From Lysobacter sp. (GTDB taxonomy: Bacteria; Pseudomonadota; Gammaproteobacteria; Xanthomonadales; Xanthomonadaceae): a stretch of 64,000 nucleotides of DNA. The position numbers and the translations under genes were made by a program. The notes beneath the pieces are model-generated. The model ran no database searches, was not told the origin of the DNA, and was given only the letters and a program-made list of their open reading frames with translations. The DNA lies in the NCBI GenBank assembly GCA_019634715.1, contig JAHCAU010000010.1:1-64000 (forward strand). The letters run 5' to 3'. Positions 1 to 7,567 of this stretch are shown piece after piece. The first letter of the stretch is position 1. Each line of letters opens with the position of its first letter.

Positions 1-354
1 CGGATCCTGCTCATTGGCTTGCTGCCGGCAGGACCCCGGCTCTTCACCGTCACCTACGACGGCCGGCAGGTCGACGCGCAGGCCAGCCGCAGCCTGCCCG
101 CAGTCCTCTCGCCGCAACGCATGCTGAACGACCTGCAGCTCGTGTACTGGCCGCTCGCCGCGCTGGAGCAGGCCCTCTCACCCACGGCCTGGCGCGTGAC
201 GGAGCCCGATCCGCGCACCCGGCGACTGTTGCGCGACGGCGCGCTCGTGGCCGAGGTCCACTATGCGGGGGCGGATCGCTGGCGCGGCCGCGCGTGGCTC
301 GCGAGCCTCGCGGACGACTATTCGATTGCGATCGACTCGGCGAGCGTGGACTGA
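1..354 (+). CDS. DUF3261-type lipoprotein, 5' end outside window
   Basis: The frame is open from the first base, so the N-terminus and any lipoprotein signal lie upstream. About 117 residues are visible, ending at TGA 352-354. The sequence fits DUF3261 proteins, small outer-membrane-associated lipoproteins encoded in aryl-polyene (APE/xanthomonadin-type) gene clusters. Features are the run FTVTYDGRQVDAQA, a central LNDLQLVYWPL segment and a short basic RRLLRDG stretch before the C-terminus. The next gene, a hotdog dehydratase, is also typical of APE clusters, which supports the call. The molecular role of DUF3261 proteins is not established; involvement in lipid or pigment export or assembly is only inferred. 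The match is by eye and moderately secure; the start cannot be given. Confidence 0.62.
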   Translation, partial: RILLIGLLPAGPRLFTVTYDGRQVDAQASRSLPAVLSPQRMLNDLQLVYWPLAALEQALSPTAWRVTEPDPRTRRLLRDGALVAEVHYAGADRWRGRAWLASLADDYSIAIDSASVD

Positions 355-379
355 TGTGCGGGCGGGCGAGATCATCGGG

Positions 380-841
380 ATGATGGAGGTCGCGGATATT
401 CCGGTCGAGGACCTGCTGCTGCAGCGGCACGAGATGCTGCTGATCGAGCGCGTGCTCGCCTGCGACAGCACCAGCGTCGAGGCCGTGGCCCGCCTGCCGG
501 CGGAGCATCCACTCGTCGAGGCACGCGGGGTCCCCGCATGGGTGGGAATCGAACTGATGGCGCAGGCCGTCTCCGCGTTCTCGGCGCTCGAGCTGCGCGC
601 GCGGGGTGAAGCGCCGCGCATCGGCCTGCTGCTCGGCACGCGCCGCTATGCCGCGCGGTGCGCGTATTTCCCGGCCGGCAGCCCGCTGCGCGTGCGCGCG
701 GCGCTTACCCTGCGTGACGACAGCGGGCTCGGCGTGTTTGATTGCACAATCCACGCGGGCGAGACGCTGCTGGCCGAGGCGCGGGTCAAGGGACAGATGC
801 CGGCGGATATCGACGCATTCCTGGAGGCGCTTGATGGCTGA
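380..841 (+). CDS. hotdog-fold 3-hydroxyacyl-ACP dehydratase, ApeP-like
   Basis: A hotdog-fold protein of about 153 residues. The N-terminal HEMLLIERV corresponds to the catalytic-His segment of FabA/FabZ-like dehydratases, and AWVGIELMAQAVSA matches the long central helix of this fold. This pattern is typical of the ApeP group, which dehydrates 3-hydroxyacyl-ACP intermediates in aryl-polyene synthesis. Two adjacent ATG codons (380, 383) are available. An in-frame GTG at 356, touching the upstream TGA, is an alternative start adding 8 residues. The 3' end overlaps the fabG start by 8 nt, so the two are probably translationally coupled. The substrate (polyene versus ordinary fatty acid) cannot be decided from sequence. 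Confidence 0.72.
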   Translation: MMEVADIPVEDLLLQRHEMLLIERVLACDSTSVEAVARLPAEHPLVEARGVPAWVGIELMAQAVSAFSALELRARGEAPRIGLLLGTRRYAARCAYFPAGSPLRVRAALTLRDDSGLGVFDCTIHAGETLLAEARVKGQMPADIDAFLEALDG

Positions 842-1562
842 GTGGGTACTCGTGACCGGCGCCAGCCGCGGCATCGGCGCCGCGATCGCCGACCTGCTGG
901 CCGCGCAGGGCGCGACCGTCATCGGCACCGCGACCTCCGACGCCGGCGCGCAGGCCATCGACGAGCGCCTGGCGCCGCTGGGCGGCCACGGGCGCAGGCT
1001 CGACGTCGCCGACGGCGCCGAGGTCGAGGCGCTGGTCGACGCGATCGCGAAGGAGTTCGGCGCGATCTCCATCCTCGTCAACAACGCCGGCATCACCCGC
1101 GACAACCTGCTGATGCGGATGAAGGACGAGGAGTGGGATTCGATCCTGCAGACCAACCTCACCAGCGTCTACCGCACCAGCAAGGCGGTGATGCGCGGCA
1201 TGATGAAGGCGCGCAAGGGCCGCATCATCAGCATCGCCTCGGTGGTCGGCGTCACCGGCAACCCGGGGCAGACCAACTACGCCGCGGCCAAGGCCGGCAT
1301 CATCGCCTTCAGCAAATCGCTGGCGAAGGAGATCGGCTCGCGCGGCATCACCGTCAATGTCGTTGCGCCCGGTTTCATCGACACCGACATGACCCGTGCG
1401 CTGCCCGACGCGGCGCGCGAAGCGCTGCTCGGCCAGATCGCGCTCGGTCGTCTCGGCGATGCCGCCGACATCGCCAACGCGGTCGCATTCCTGGCGGGTC
1501 CCACCGGCGCCTACATCACCGGCGAGACCCTGCACGTCAACGGCGGCATGTACATGCCCTGA
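834..1562 (+). CDS. fabG: 3-oxoacyl-ACP reductase FabG
   Basis: NADPH-dependent reduction of 3-oxoacyl-ACP to 3-hydroxyacyl-ACP in type II fatty acid synthesis. It is 242 residues, the usual FabG length. A classical SDR is visible: GASRGIG nucleotide-binding motif near residue 8, NNAG near 85, catalytic Ser in SIASVVG, YAAAK as the Tyr/Lys pair, and a C-terminal GETLHVNGGMYM. NNAGITRDNLLMRMK and GNPGQTNYAAAKAG are hallmarks of housekeeping FabG rather than a pigment-cluster reductase. The ATG at 834 overlaps the end of the hotdog gene. acpP and fabF follow, as in the E. coli order, but fabD is not the next gene upstream. Confidence 0.93.
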   Translation: MAEWVLVTGASRGIGAAIADLLAAQGATVIGTATSDAGAQAIDERLAPLGGHGRRLDVADGAEVEALVDAIAKEFGAISILVNNAGITRDNLLMRMKDEEWDSILQTNLTSVYRTSKAVMRGMMKARKGRIISIASVVGVTGNPGQTNYAAAKAGIIAFSKSLAKEIGSRGITVNVVAPGFIDTDMTRALPDAAREALLGQIALGRLGDAADIANAVAFLAGPTGAYITGETLHVNGGMYMP

Positions 1563-1694
1563 GTCCGGCGGCCTCCGTCGAGCAGGGCGTTTCGTGCTAA
1601 GTCATTGAATCCGAAAAGATCGTCGGCGTGCCACCTCGGGCCCGGCTTTCCCTTACACTATCCACCGCATCATTCCTCCCGGAGTACAACACCC

Positions 1695-1931
1695 ATGAGC
1701 AGCATCGAAGAACGCGTCAAGAAAATCGTGGTCGAACAGCTTGGCGTCAAGGAAGAGGAAGTCACCAACAGCGCATCGTTCGTCGACGATCTCGGCGCGG
1801 ACTCGCTCGACACCGTCGAGCTGGTGATGGCCCTCGAAGAAGAATTCGAGTGCGAGATTCCGGACGAAGAAGCCGAGAAGATCACCTCGGTGCAGCAGGC
1901 CATCGATTACATCAAGGCCCACGTCAAGTAA
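1695..1931 (+). CDS. acpP: acyl carrier protein
   Basis: A 78-residue acidic ACP that carries acyl intermediates of fatty acid synthesis on a 4'-phosphopantetheine arm. The attachment serine is Ser37 in GADSLD. The four-helix ACP layout and a strongly acidic composition ([22 protein letters not shown] helix III) are clear. The start ATG is preceded by GGAG 11-14 nt upstream. The 132-bp gap after fabG holds a TACACT element (1654-1659) that could be the -10 box of a separate acpP promoter, which would fit the need for more ACP than enzyme; no good -35 is visible. Followed by two hairpins before fabF. Confidence 0.97.
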   Translation: MSSIEERVKKIVVEQLGVKEEEVTNSASFVDDLGADSLDTVELVMALEEEFECEIPDEEAEKITSVQQAIDYIKAHVK

Positions 1932-1948
1932 TCGGGTCTCGTACCCAG

Positions 1949-1994
1949 GCCCGGGCCTCGCGCCCGGGCGCACGCCGGGGCCGCATCGCGGCCC
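1949..1994 (+). promoter_or_regulatory. tandem GC-rich hairpins between acpP and fabF
   Basis: Two back-to-back stem-loops fill the acpP-fabF gap. The first pairs GCCCGGGC at 1949-1956 with GCCCGGGC at 1962-1969 around a 5-nt loop. The second pairs GGGCCGC at 1978-1984 with GCGGCCC at 1988-1994 around a 3-nt loop. There is no U-tract, so full rho-independent termination is unlikely. They are better read as an attenuator or an RNA stabiliser that keeps acpP mRNA more abundant than fabF mRNA. That function is inferred. Confidence 0.5.
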
Positions 1995-2078
1995 TGCGCG
2001 TTTTGGCAACGTGTCGAAGAGATGTCCCCGTGCGGCGGAATGCGCCGCCTATGCCGGGCGAGCAGTGAGGAGCAGAGC

Positions 2079-3317
2079 ATGTCGAAACGTCGAGTCGTCG
2101 TCACCGGCCTGGGCATCGTGTCGCCCCTGGGCAATGACCTCGCCAGCAGTTGGGATGGCGTCATCAACGGCCGTTCCGGCATCGGCCCGGTCACGCATTT
2201 CGACGCGTCGGGGATGACCACCCGCATCGCCGGGCAGGTCAAGGATTTCGACTCCTCGCCGTGGATCTCGGCCAAGGACGCCAAGAAGATGGATGAGTTC
2301 ATCCATTACGGCGTCGCCGCCAGTTTCATGGCCATCCAGGACGCCGGCCTGGAGATCAACGACGCCAACGCCGACCGCATCGGTGCGCTGATCGGTTCGG
2401 GCATCGGTGGCCTGCTCGGCATCGAGCAGCAGACCATCAAGCTGCACGAAGGCGGACCGCGCAAGGTCTCGCCGTTCTACGTGCCCAGCACCATCATCAA
2501 CATGCTGCCCGGCCAGGTCTCGCTGATGACCGGTGCCAAGGGTCCCAATTTCTCCGCCGTGTCGGCCTGCGCGACCTCGAACCATTCGATCGGCGTGGCG
2601 ATGCGGCTGATCCAGTACGGCGACGCCGACGTGATGATCGCCGGTGGCGGCGAGCGCGGCTCCACGCCCAGCGCCATGGGTGGCTTCTGCGCGATGAAGG
2701 CGATGTCCACGCGCAACGACGAGCCCGAACGCGCGTCGCGCCCGTGGGACGCCGAACGAGACGGCTTCGTGCTCGGCGACGGCGCCGGCATCCTCATCCT
2801 CGAAGAGTACGAACACGCGAAGGCACGCGGCGCACGCATCTACTGCGAGCTGATCGGTTTCGGCGCCAGCTCCGACGCCTTCCACATGACCGCGCCGAGC
2901 GAGGACGGCGAAGGCGCCGCGCGCTGCATGACCGCGGCCATCCGCGATGCCGGCGTCAGCGTCGACCGCGTCGGTTATCTCAACGCGCACGGCACGTCCA
3001 CGCCGCTGGGCGACCTGGCCGAGACGCTGGCGATCAAACGCACGCTCGGCGACCACGCATACAAGACCATGGTGTCGTCGACGAAGTCGATGACCGGCCA
3101 CCTGCTCGGCGCCGCCGGCGGCGTGGAGGCGATCTTCTCGGTGATGGCGCTGCACACCGGCATCATTCCGCCGACGATCAACCTCGAGAACCCGAGCGAA
3201 GGCTGCGACCTCGACTACGTGCCGAACGAGGCGCGCGAGGCGAAGGTCGACGTGGTCGTGTCGAATGGCTTCGGCTTCGGCGGCACCAACGGCACGCTGG
3301 TGTTCGGCCGCATCTGA
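2079..3317 (+). CDS. fabF: beta-ketoacyl-ACP synthase II FabF
   Basis: Condenses malonyl-ACP with acyl-ACP in chain elongation (KAS II). It is 412 residues, standard for FabF. The thiolase-fold Cys-His-His triad is visible: Cys164 in VSACATS, His304 in NAHGTSTPLGD and His341 in STKSMTGHLLGAAG, plus the glycine-rich C-terminal FGFGGTNG. ATG 2079 is chosen because the N-terminus SKRRVVVTGLGIVSPLG aligns with the family and a purine-rich GAGGAG lies just upstream; an earlier in-frame ATG at 2022 would add an unconserved tail. Part of the fabG-acpP-fabF-pabB run. Confidence 0.95.
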   Translation: MSKRRVVVTGLGIVSPLGNDLASSWDGVINGRSGIGPVTHFDASGMTTRIAGQVKDFDSSPWISAKDAKKMDEFIHYGVAASFMAIQDAGLEINDANADRIGALIGSGIGGLLGIEQQTIKLHEGGPRKVSPFYVPSTIINMLPGQVSLMTGAKGPNFSAVSACATSNHSIGVAMRLIQYGDADVMIAGGGERGSTPSAMGGFCAMKAMSTRNDEPERASRPWDAERDGFVLGDGAGILILEEYEHAKARGARIYCELIGFGASSDAFHMTAPSEDGEGAARCMTAAIRDAGVSVDRVGYLNAHGTSTPLGDLAETLAIKRTLGDHAYKTMVSSTKSMTGHLLGAAGGVEAIFSVMALHTGIIPPTINLENPSEGCDLDYVPNEAREAKVDVVVSNGFGFGGTNGTLVFGRI

Positions 3318-3357
3318 TCGCGACTCAAGCTTTCCCCACGTTTCGAGGTTCCCGCGC

Positions 3358-4734
3358 ATGATCGTCACCCGCGCCCTGCCTGCGGATTGCGATCTGCTGC
3401 GCCTGCAACGGCAGGCGCCGGCCCGCCACCCGCTGCTGCTGCAGTCGACCTCGTCCTCGCTGGTGGCCGGCCATGCGCTCGGGCGCTGGGACATGCTGCT
3501 GGTCGCGGATGGCACGTCGCTGCGGCTCGATCGCGACGGTCGCGTGCGCGACGCGGGCGGCATCGACGTCGGCGATGATTTCCTCACTGTGCTCGACTGC
3601 GAATGGCAGGCGCTGCGCGTGCCGCGCGAAGAGCCGCGCTGGCCGTTCCGTGGCGGCTGGGCGCTGTTCCTGTCCTATGAACTGGCGGCCCAGGTGGAGC
3701 CGGTGCTGAGGCTGCCGCAGATGGAAGGCACGCTGCCGGTCGCGCTGGCGCTGCGCTGCCCCGCGGCGGTGCTGCGCGACCATGTCACCGGCGAATGCGT
3801 CGCGGTGGCGGAAACCGGGCACGATGCGCTGCTCGACGCCATCGTCGCCGACCTCGCCGCGCCGGCGCCGGCCGACCTGCCAGCATGGCGCGCGCCTGCC
3901 GCGATCGAGGACGACGCGCCCGAGGCCTTCACCGACGGCGTGCGCCGCATCCTCGATTACCTCGCGGCCGGCGACATCTTCCAGGTCAACCTGTCCCGCG
4001 CCTGGCGCGCGCGCTTCGACGACGCGCTGGATCCGGCCGCGCTGTACGACCGCCTGCGCGCCGCCAGCCCGGCGCCGTTCGCGGGCCTGCTCACGGGCGA
4101 GACCGCCGGCCGTCCATGGGCCGTGGTCAGCTCCTCGCCCGAGCGTCTGGTGTCGGTGCGCGGCGACGTGATCGAAACCCGGCCGATCGCCGGCACGCGC
4201 CCGCGCTTTCCCGGCGACGACGATGCCGCGCGCATCCGCGAACTGGTCGGCAATCCGAAGGAGCGCGCCGAGCACGTGATGCTGATCGATCTCGAACGCA
4301 ACGACCTCGGCCGCGTCTGCACGCCGGGCAGCGTCGAGGTCGACGAGTTGATGACGGTCGAGAGCTATTCGCACGTGCACCACATCGTCAGCAACGTGCG
4401 CGGCCGCCTGCGCCCCGAGGTCACGCCCGGCGGCGCGATCCGCGCGGTGTTCCCGGGCGGCACGATCACCGGCTGCCCGAAGGTGCGCTGCATGCAGATC
4501 ATCGCCGAGCTCGAAGGCACCGGTCGCGGCGCCTACACCGGCGCCTTCGGCTGGCTGAACCGCGATGGCGACCTCGACCTGAACATCCTGATCCGCAGCG
4601 CCGAAGTCGAAGGCGCGACGCTGCGCTTCCGCACCGGCGCCGGCATCGTCGCCGACTCCGATCCGCAGCGCGAGCTCGACGAAACCCGCGACAAGGCGCG
4701 CGGGCTGCTGAAGGCGCTCGGAGACGCCGCATGA
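3358..4734 (+). CDS. pabB: aminodeoxychorismate synthase component I
   Basis: Converts chorismate plus ammonia (from the PabA glutaminase) to 4-amino-4-deoxychorismate, the first step toward p-aminobenzoate and folate. It is 458 residues. Chorismate-binding motifs appear in order: GDIFQVNLSRAW, PERLVSV, ERAEHVMLIDLERNDLGRVC, GTITGCPKVR and GAYTGAFGWLN. The loop at residues 276-280 reads PIAGT. E. coli PabB has PIKGT, whose lysine acts as a nucleophile; the Ala form resembles TrpE, and the two forms are known PabB subtypes. A stand-alone anthranilate synthase is a weaker alternative, since the next gene is pabC and overlaps by ATGA. Confidence 0.88.
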   Translation: MIVTRALPADCDLLRLQRQAPARHPLLLQSTSSSLVAGHALGRWDMLLVADGTSLRLDRDGRVRDAGGIDVGDDFLTVLDCEWQALRVPREEPRWPFRGGWALFLSYELAAQVEPVLRLPQMEGTLPVALALRCPAAVLRDHVTGECVAVAETGHDALLDAIVADLAAPAPADLPAWRAPAAIEDDAPEAFTDGVRRILDYLAAGDIFQVNLSRAWRARFDDALDPAALYDRLRAASPAPFAGLLTGETAGRPWAVVSSSPERLVSVRGDVIETRPIAGTRPRFPGDDDAARIRELVGNPKERAEHVMLIDLERNDLGRVCTPGSVEVDELMTVESYSHVHHIVSNVRGRLRPEVTPGGAIRAVFPGGTITGCPKVRCMQIIAELEGTGRGAYTGAFGWLNRDGDLDLNILIRSAEVEGATLRFRTGAGIVADSDPQRELDETRDKARGLLKALGDAA

Positions 4735-5582
4735 CGATGCCGTCGGCGGTGCGGGTCTTCGTCGGCGATGCGCCGCTCGAAGCCGGCAGCGACACCGTGC
4801 TCGCCGCCGGACGCGGTCTGGCCTACGGCGATGGCGTGTTCGAGACCATGCGCGCCTGCGCCGGCGAGGTGCACTGGTGGCCTGCGCATCGCGCGCGCCT
4901 CGCGCGCGGCGCGGCGCGGCTGGGCATCGCCATGCCGTCGGACGACGCGCTCGATGCGGCCCTGCGCGACCTCCTGCGCGATCATCCGGATGCCGTCGCC
5001 AAGCTCGTGCTCACCCGCGGCAGTGGTGGCCGCGGCTACGCGCCGCCGCTCGACGCCCCGCCGATGTGGCTGCTGTCCGCCTCCGCGCTGCCGCCCGCGC
5101 CGCGCGACGGCGGGCTGGTGCTGCGCTGGTGCGGGCTGCGCCTGGCGCCGCAGCCGGCGCTGGCCGGGATCAAGCACTGCAACCGGCTCGAGCAGGTGCT
5201 GGCGCGCGCGGAGTGGCGCGACGCGGGCATCGACGAGGGCCTGCTGCGGGATCTCGATGGCGATGTCGTCTGCGCGACGGCAGCCAATCTCTTCGTGCTG
5301 CACGAGGGACGCTGGTGGACGCCACCGGTGGAGCGCTGCGGCGTGGCCGGTGTCTGTCGCGGCTGGGCGCTGGCCGCGCTCGACGCTACGGAGCGCCGCC
5401 TGACGCCCGGCGACGTGCTGTCGTCGCAGGCCCTGGTCCTGTGCAACGCCGTGCGCGGTATCCTGCCCGTGGCCCGGCTGGGCGACCGCACATGGTCGCC
5501 GCATCCGGCGGTCGGCGATGTCCGGCGTCGCCTCGCCGGGGAGCATCCGGCCTTTTCCGTCATCGATCGAGGTCGTCCGTGA
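4731..5582 (+). CDS. pabC: aminodeoxychorismate lyase
   Basis: PLP-dependent fold-type IV enzyme that splits aminodeoxychorismate into p-aminobenzoate and pyruvate. It is 283 residues. The N-terminal GRGLAYGDGVFETMR segment is characteristic, and the cofactor lysine is Lys148 in GIKHCNRLEQVLAR. The phosphate-binding region GDVVCATAANLFV follows. Its ATG overlaps the pabB stop (ATGA), and its TGA overlaps the GTG start of mltG, so pabB-pabC-mltG are read as one coupled unit. This gene order (fabF-pabC-mltG-tmk-holB) is conserved in gammaproteobacteria. Confidence 0.92.
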   Translation: MTMPSAVRVFVGDAPLEAGSDTVLAAGRGLAYGDGVFETMRACAGEVHWWPAHRARLARGAARLGIAMPSDDALDAALRDLLRDHPDAVAKLVLTRGSGGRGYAPPLDAPPMWLLSASALPPAPRDGGLVLRWCGLRLAPQPALAGIKHCNRLEQVLARAEWRDAGIDEGLLRDLDGDVVCATAANLFVLHEGRWWTPPVERCGVAGVCRGWALAALDATERRLTPGDVLSSQALVLCNAVRGILPVARLGDRTWSPHPAVGDVRRRLAGEHPAFSVIDRGRP

Positions 5583-6673
5583 GCCTGAAGCACTTCCTGA
5601 AGCGCCTGATCAAGATCGTGTTGCTCATCGCGCTGGTGTTCGCGCTCGGTGTCGGCGCGGTCGCGTTCTTCGCCTGGCAGCGCTATGAAGGTTTCGCCGA
5701 TGCGCCGATGACCGGGATCGAGGCCGGCGAGACCCTGGTGGTCGAGCCCGGCGATTCGCTGCCGAAGGTGCTGCGCACGCTGCGTGCGCAGGGCGTCGAT
5801 GCCGACCCGCTGCATTGGCGCCTGCTCGCGAAATCCACCGGTGCGGCCGGGAAGATCCAGGTCGGCGAATACGCGCTGGAGCCGGGCATGACCCCGCGCA
5901 CGCTGCTGGAGCGCATGCGCGACGGCAAGGTCATCCGCTATCGCTTCACCATCGTCGAAGGCTGGAACATCCGCGACCTGCGCGCCGCGCTGGCCAGGGC
6001 CACACCGCTGAAGCAGGCCACCGCCGACATGGACGATGCCGCGCTGATGCGCGCGCTCGGCCGCGGCGGCGAACATCCGGAAGGTCGCTTCCTGCCCGAG
6101 ACCTATCTCTACACCCGCAACGACACCGACCTGGACGTGCTCAAGCGCGCCGCGGTCGCGATGGACAAGGCCGTCGCCGACGCCTGGGAAGGTCGCGACG
6201 AGGGTTTGCCGCTGCGCACGCCGTACGAACTGCTGACGCTGGCCTCGATCGTCGAGAAGGAAACCGGCATCGCCAGCGAACGGCCGGAGATCGCCGGCGT
6301 GTTCGTGCGTCGCCTCAAGGTGCCGATGCGCCTCGAAACCGATCCGACCGTGATCTACGGCATGGGCAGCAGCTACGCCGGCAACATCCGCAGGACCGAC
6401 CTGCGTGCCGACACGCCGTACAACACCTATACCCGCGACGGCCTGCCGCCGACGCCGATCGCCATGCCCGGCCGCGACGCGCTGCAGGCGACGGCGCATC
6501 CGGCGCCCGGCGACGCGCTGTTCTTCGTCGCCGTGGGCGACGGCAGCGGCCGCCACGTGTTCACGAAGACATATGGCGAGCACCGGGTCGCGGTCGCCGA
6601 ATACGTCAAGCGTTACCGGGAACAGCATGGTCCCCGGCAGCAAGCCCCGGAACCGCAGGCGAAGACCCCATGA
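5579..6673 (+). CDS. mltG: endolytic murein transglycosylase MltG
   Basis: An inner-membrane endolytic transglycosylase that cuts nascent glycan strands and is thought to terminate peptidoglycan polymerisation. It is 364 residues from a GTG start overlapping the pabC stop. It has a short cytoplasmic N-terminus, a single membrane segment (about residues 10-30, IVLLIALVFALGVGAVAFFA), a LysM-like periplasmic part and a YceG domain. The catalytic Glu is Glu226 in LASIVEKETG. Other family motifs are ETDPTVIYGMG, YNTYTRDGLPPTPIAMPG and the C-terminal GRHVFTKTYGEH. The end overlaps tmk by 4 nt. Confidence 0.94.
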   Translation: MSLKHFLKRLIKIVLLIALVFALGVGAVAFFAWQRYEGFADAPMTGIEAGETLVVEPGDSLPKVLRTLRAQGVDADPLHWRLLAKSTGAAGKIQVGEYALEPGMTPRTLLERMRDGKVIRYRFTIVEGWNIRDLRAALARATPLKQATADMDDAALMRALGRGGEHPEGRFLPETYLYTRNDTDLDVLKRAAVAMDKAVADAWEGRDEGLPLRTPYELLTLASIVEKETGIASERPEIAGVFVRRLKVPMRLETDPTVIYGMGSSYAGNIRRTDLRADTPYNTYTRDGLPPTPIAMPGRDALQATAHPAPGDALFFVAVGDGSGRHVFTKTYGEHRVAVAEYVKRYREQHGPRQQAPEPQAKTP

Positions 6674-7332
6674 CCGATGGGGCCGCGGGCATCGCGACGC
6701 ACCCGCGCTTCGTCTCGCTCGAAGGCGGGGAGGGCGCGGGCAAGACCACCGTGCTCAATGCGCTGCGCGACGCCCTGCTGCGCGACGGCCGCGACGTGGT
6801 CAGCACCCGCGAACCCGGCGGCACGCCGCTGGCCGAACGCATCCGCGAACTGCTGCTCAATCCCGAAGGCGAGCGCATCGCCGCCGAGACCGAACTGCTG
6901 CTGATGTTCGCCTCGCGCGCGCAGCACGTGCGCGAGACCGTGCTGCCGGCGCTGGAGCGCGGTGCCTGGGTGATCAGCGACCGCTTCACCGATTCCAGCT
7001 ACGCCTATCAGGGCGGCGGTCGGGGCCTGGATCCCGCCTTCATCGCCGAACTCGAACGTCGCGTGGTCGGCATCCGGCCCGGTCTGACGTTGCTGCTCGA
7101 TCTGGGCGTGTCGCAGGGCCGCGAGCGCACCCTTGGTCGCGATCTGTACCCTGATCGCATCGAGCGCGAACGCGACGATTTCTTCGAACGCGTGCGCGCC
7201 GGCTTCCTCGCCCGCGCCCGCGCCGAACCCGCGCGCGTGCGCGTGATCGACGCCTCGCAGCCGGCCTCGGCCGTCGCCGGCGACGCCGTCGCCATCCTGC
7301 GCATGTTCATCGATCGCGGCGGGTTCGCATGA
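6670..7332 (+). CDS. tmk: thymidylate kinase
   Basis: Phosphorylates dTMP to dTDP with ATP. It is 220 residues. The P-loop GGEGAGKTT lies near residue 19, the DR motif is DRFTDSSYAYQGGGR, and TREPGGTPLAERIR carries the substrate-binding segment. The lid region after LLLDLGVSQGRERT has arginines, as in the type II (E. coli-like) enzyme. Its ATG overlaps the mltG stop. It is followed by a 235-bp repeat-containing gap before holB, where many relatives have the two genes almost touching. Confidence 0.95.
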   Translation: MTDGAAGIATHPRFVSLEGGEGAGKTTVLNALRDALLRDGRDVVSTREPGGTPLAERIRELLLNPEGERIAAETELLLMFASRAQHVRETVLPALERGAWVISDRFTDSSYAYQGGGRGLDPAFIAELERRVVGIRPGLTLLLDLGVSQGRERTLGRDLYPDRIERERDDFFERVRAGFLARARAEPARVRVIDASQPASAVAGDAVAILRMFIDRGGFA

Positions 7333-7358
7333 GCCTTGCGCCGCACATGTGGCTGCCG

Positions 7359-7534
7359 AAAATCCCCCCGCCGACCGCTGCGCGGCCGTCGGCCCCCTTT
7401 TGCAAAGGGGGCGTGTGTCGCGCCCGGGTGATGTCGTCGCGCACCGCTCAGTGGCTGTGCATGCATGGCGTTGCGACAGCGCTGAAGCGCCCGGATCCTT
7501 CCCCCCCTTTGCGAAAGGGGGGGCGGGGGGATTT
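7359..7534. repeat. pair of inverted REP-like palindromes between tmk and holB
   Basis: Two related palindromic units sit head-to-head in the tmk-holB gap. Unit 1 (7359-7412) reads AAAATCCCCCCGCC, then a C-rich arm and CCCCCTTTTGCAAAGGGGGC. Unit 2 (7497-7534), read on the opposite strand, gives AAATCCCCCCGCCCCCC followed by a CCCTTTCGCAAAGGG hairpin. They share the same order of motifs and are in inverted orientation about 85 bp apart, like a BIME made from REP units. Similar C-run/TTTGCAAAGGG palindromes are recurrent in proteobacterial genomes. The rest of the gap shows no gene. Confidence 0.68.
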
Positions 7535-7567
7535 GCTCCTGCGTCAATCTCGCAAACAGGCGTCCGC

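Noticed and set aside
3358..4734. Reading pabB as anthranilate synthase trpE because of PIAGT
   Set aside because: It is fused by overlap to pabC and lies in the fabF-pab-mltG-tmk order; PIAGT is also found in a PabB subtype.
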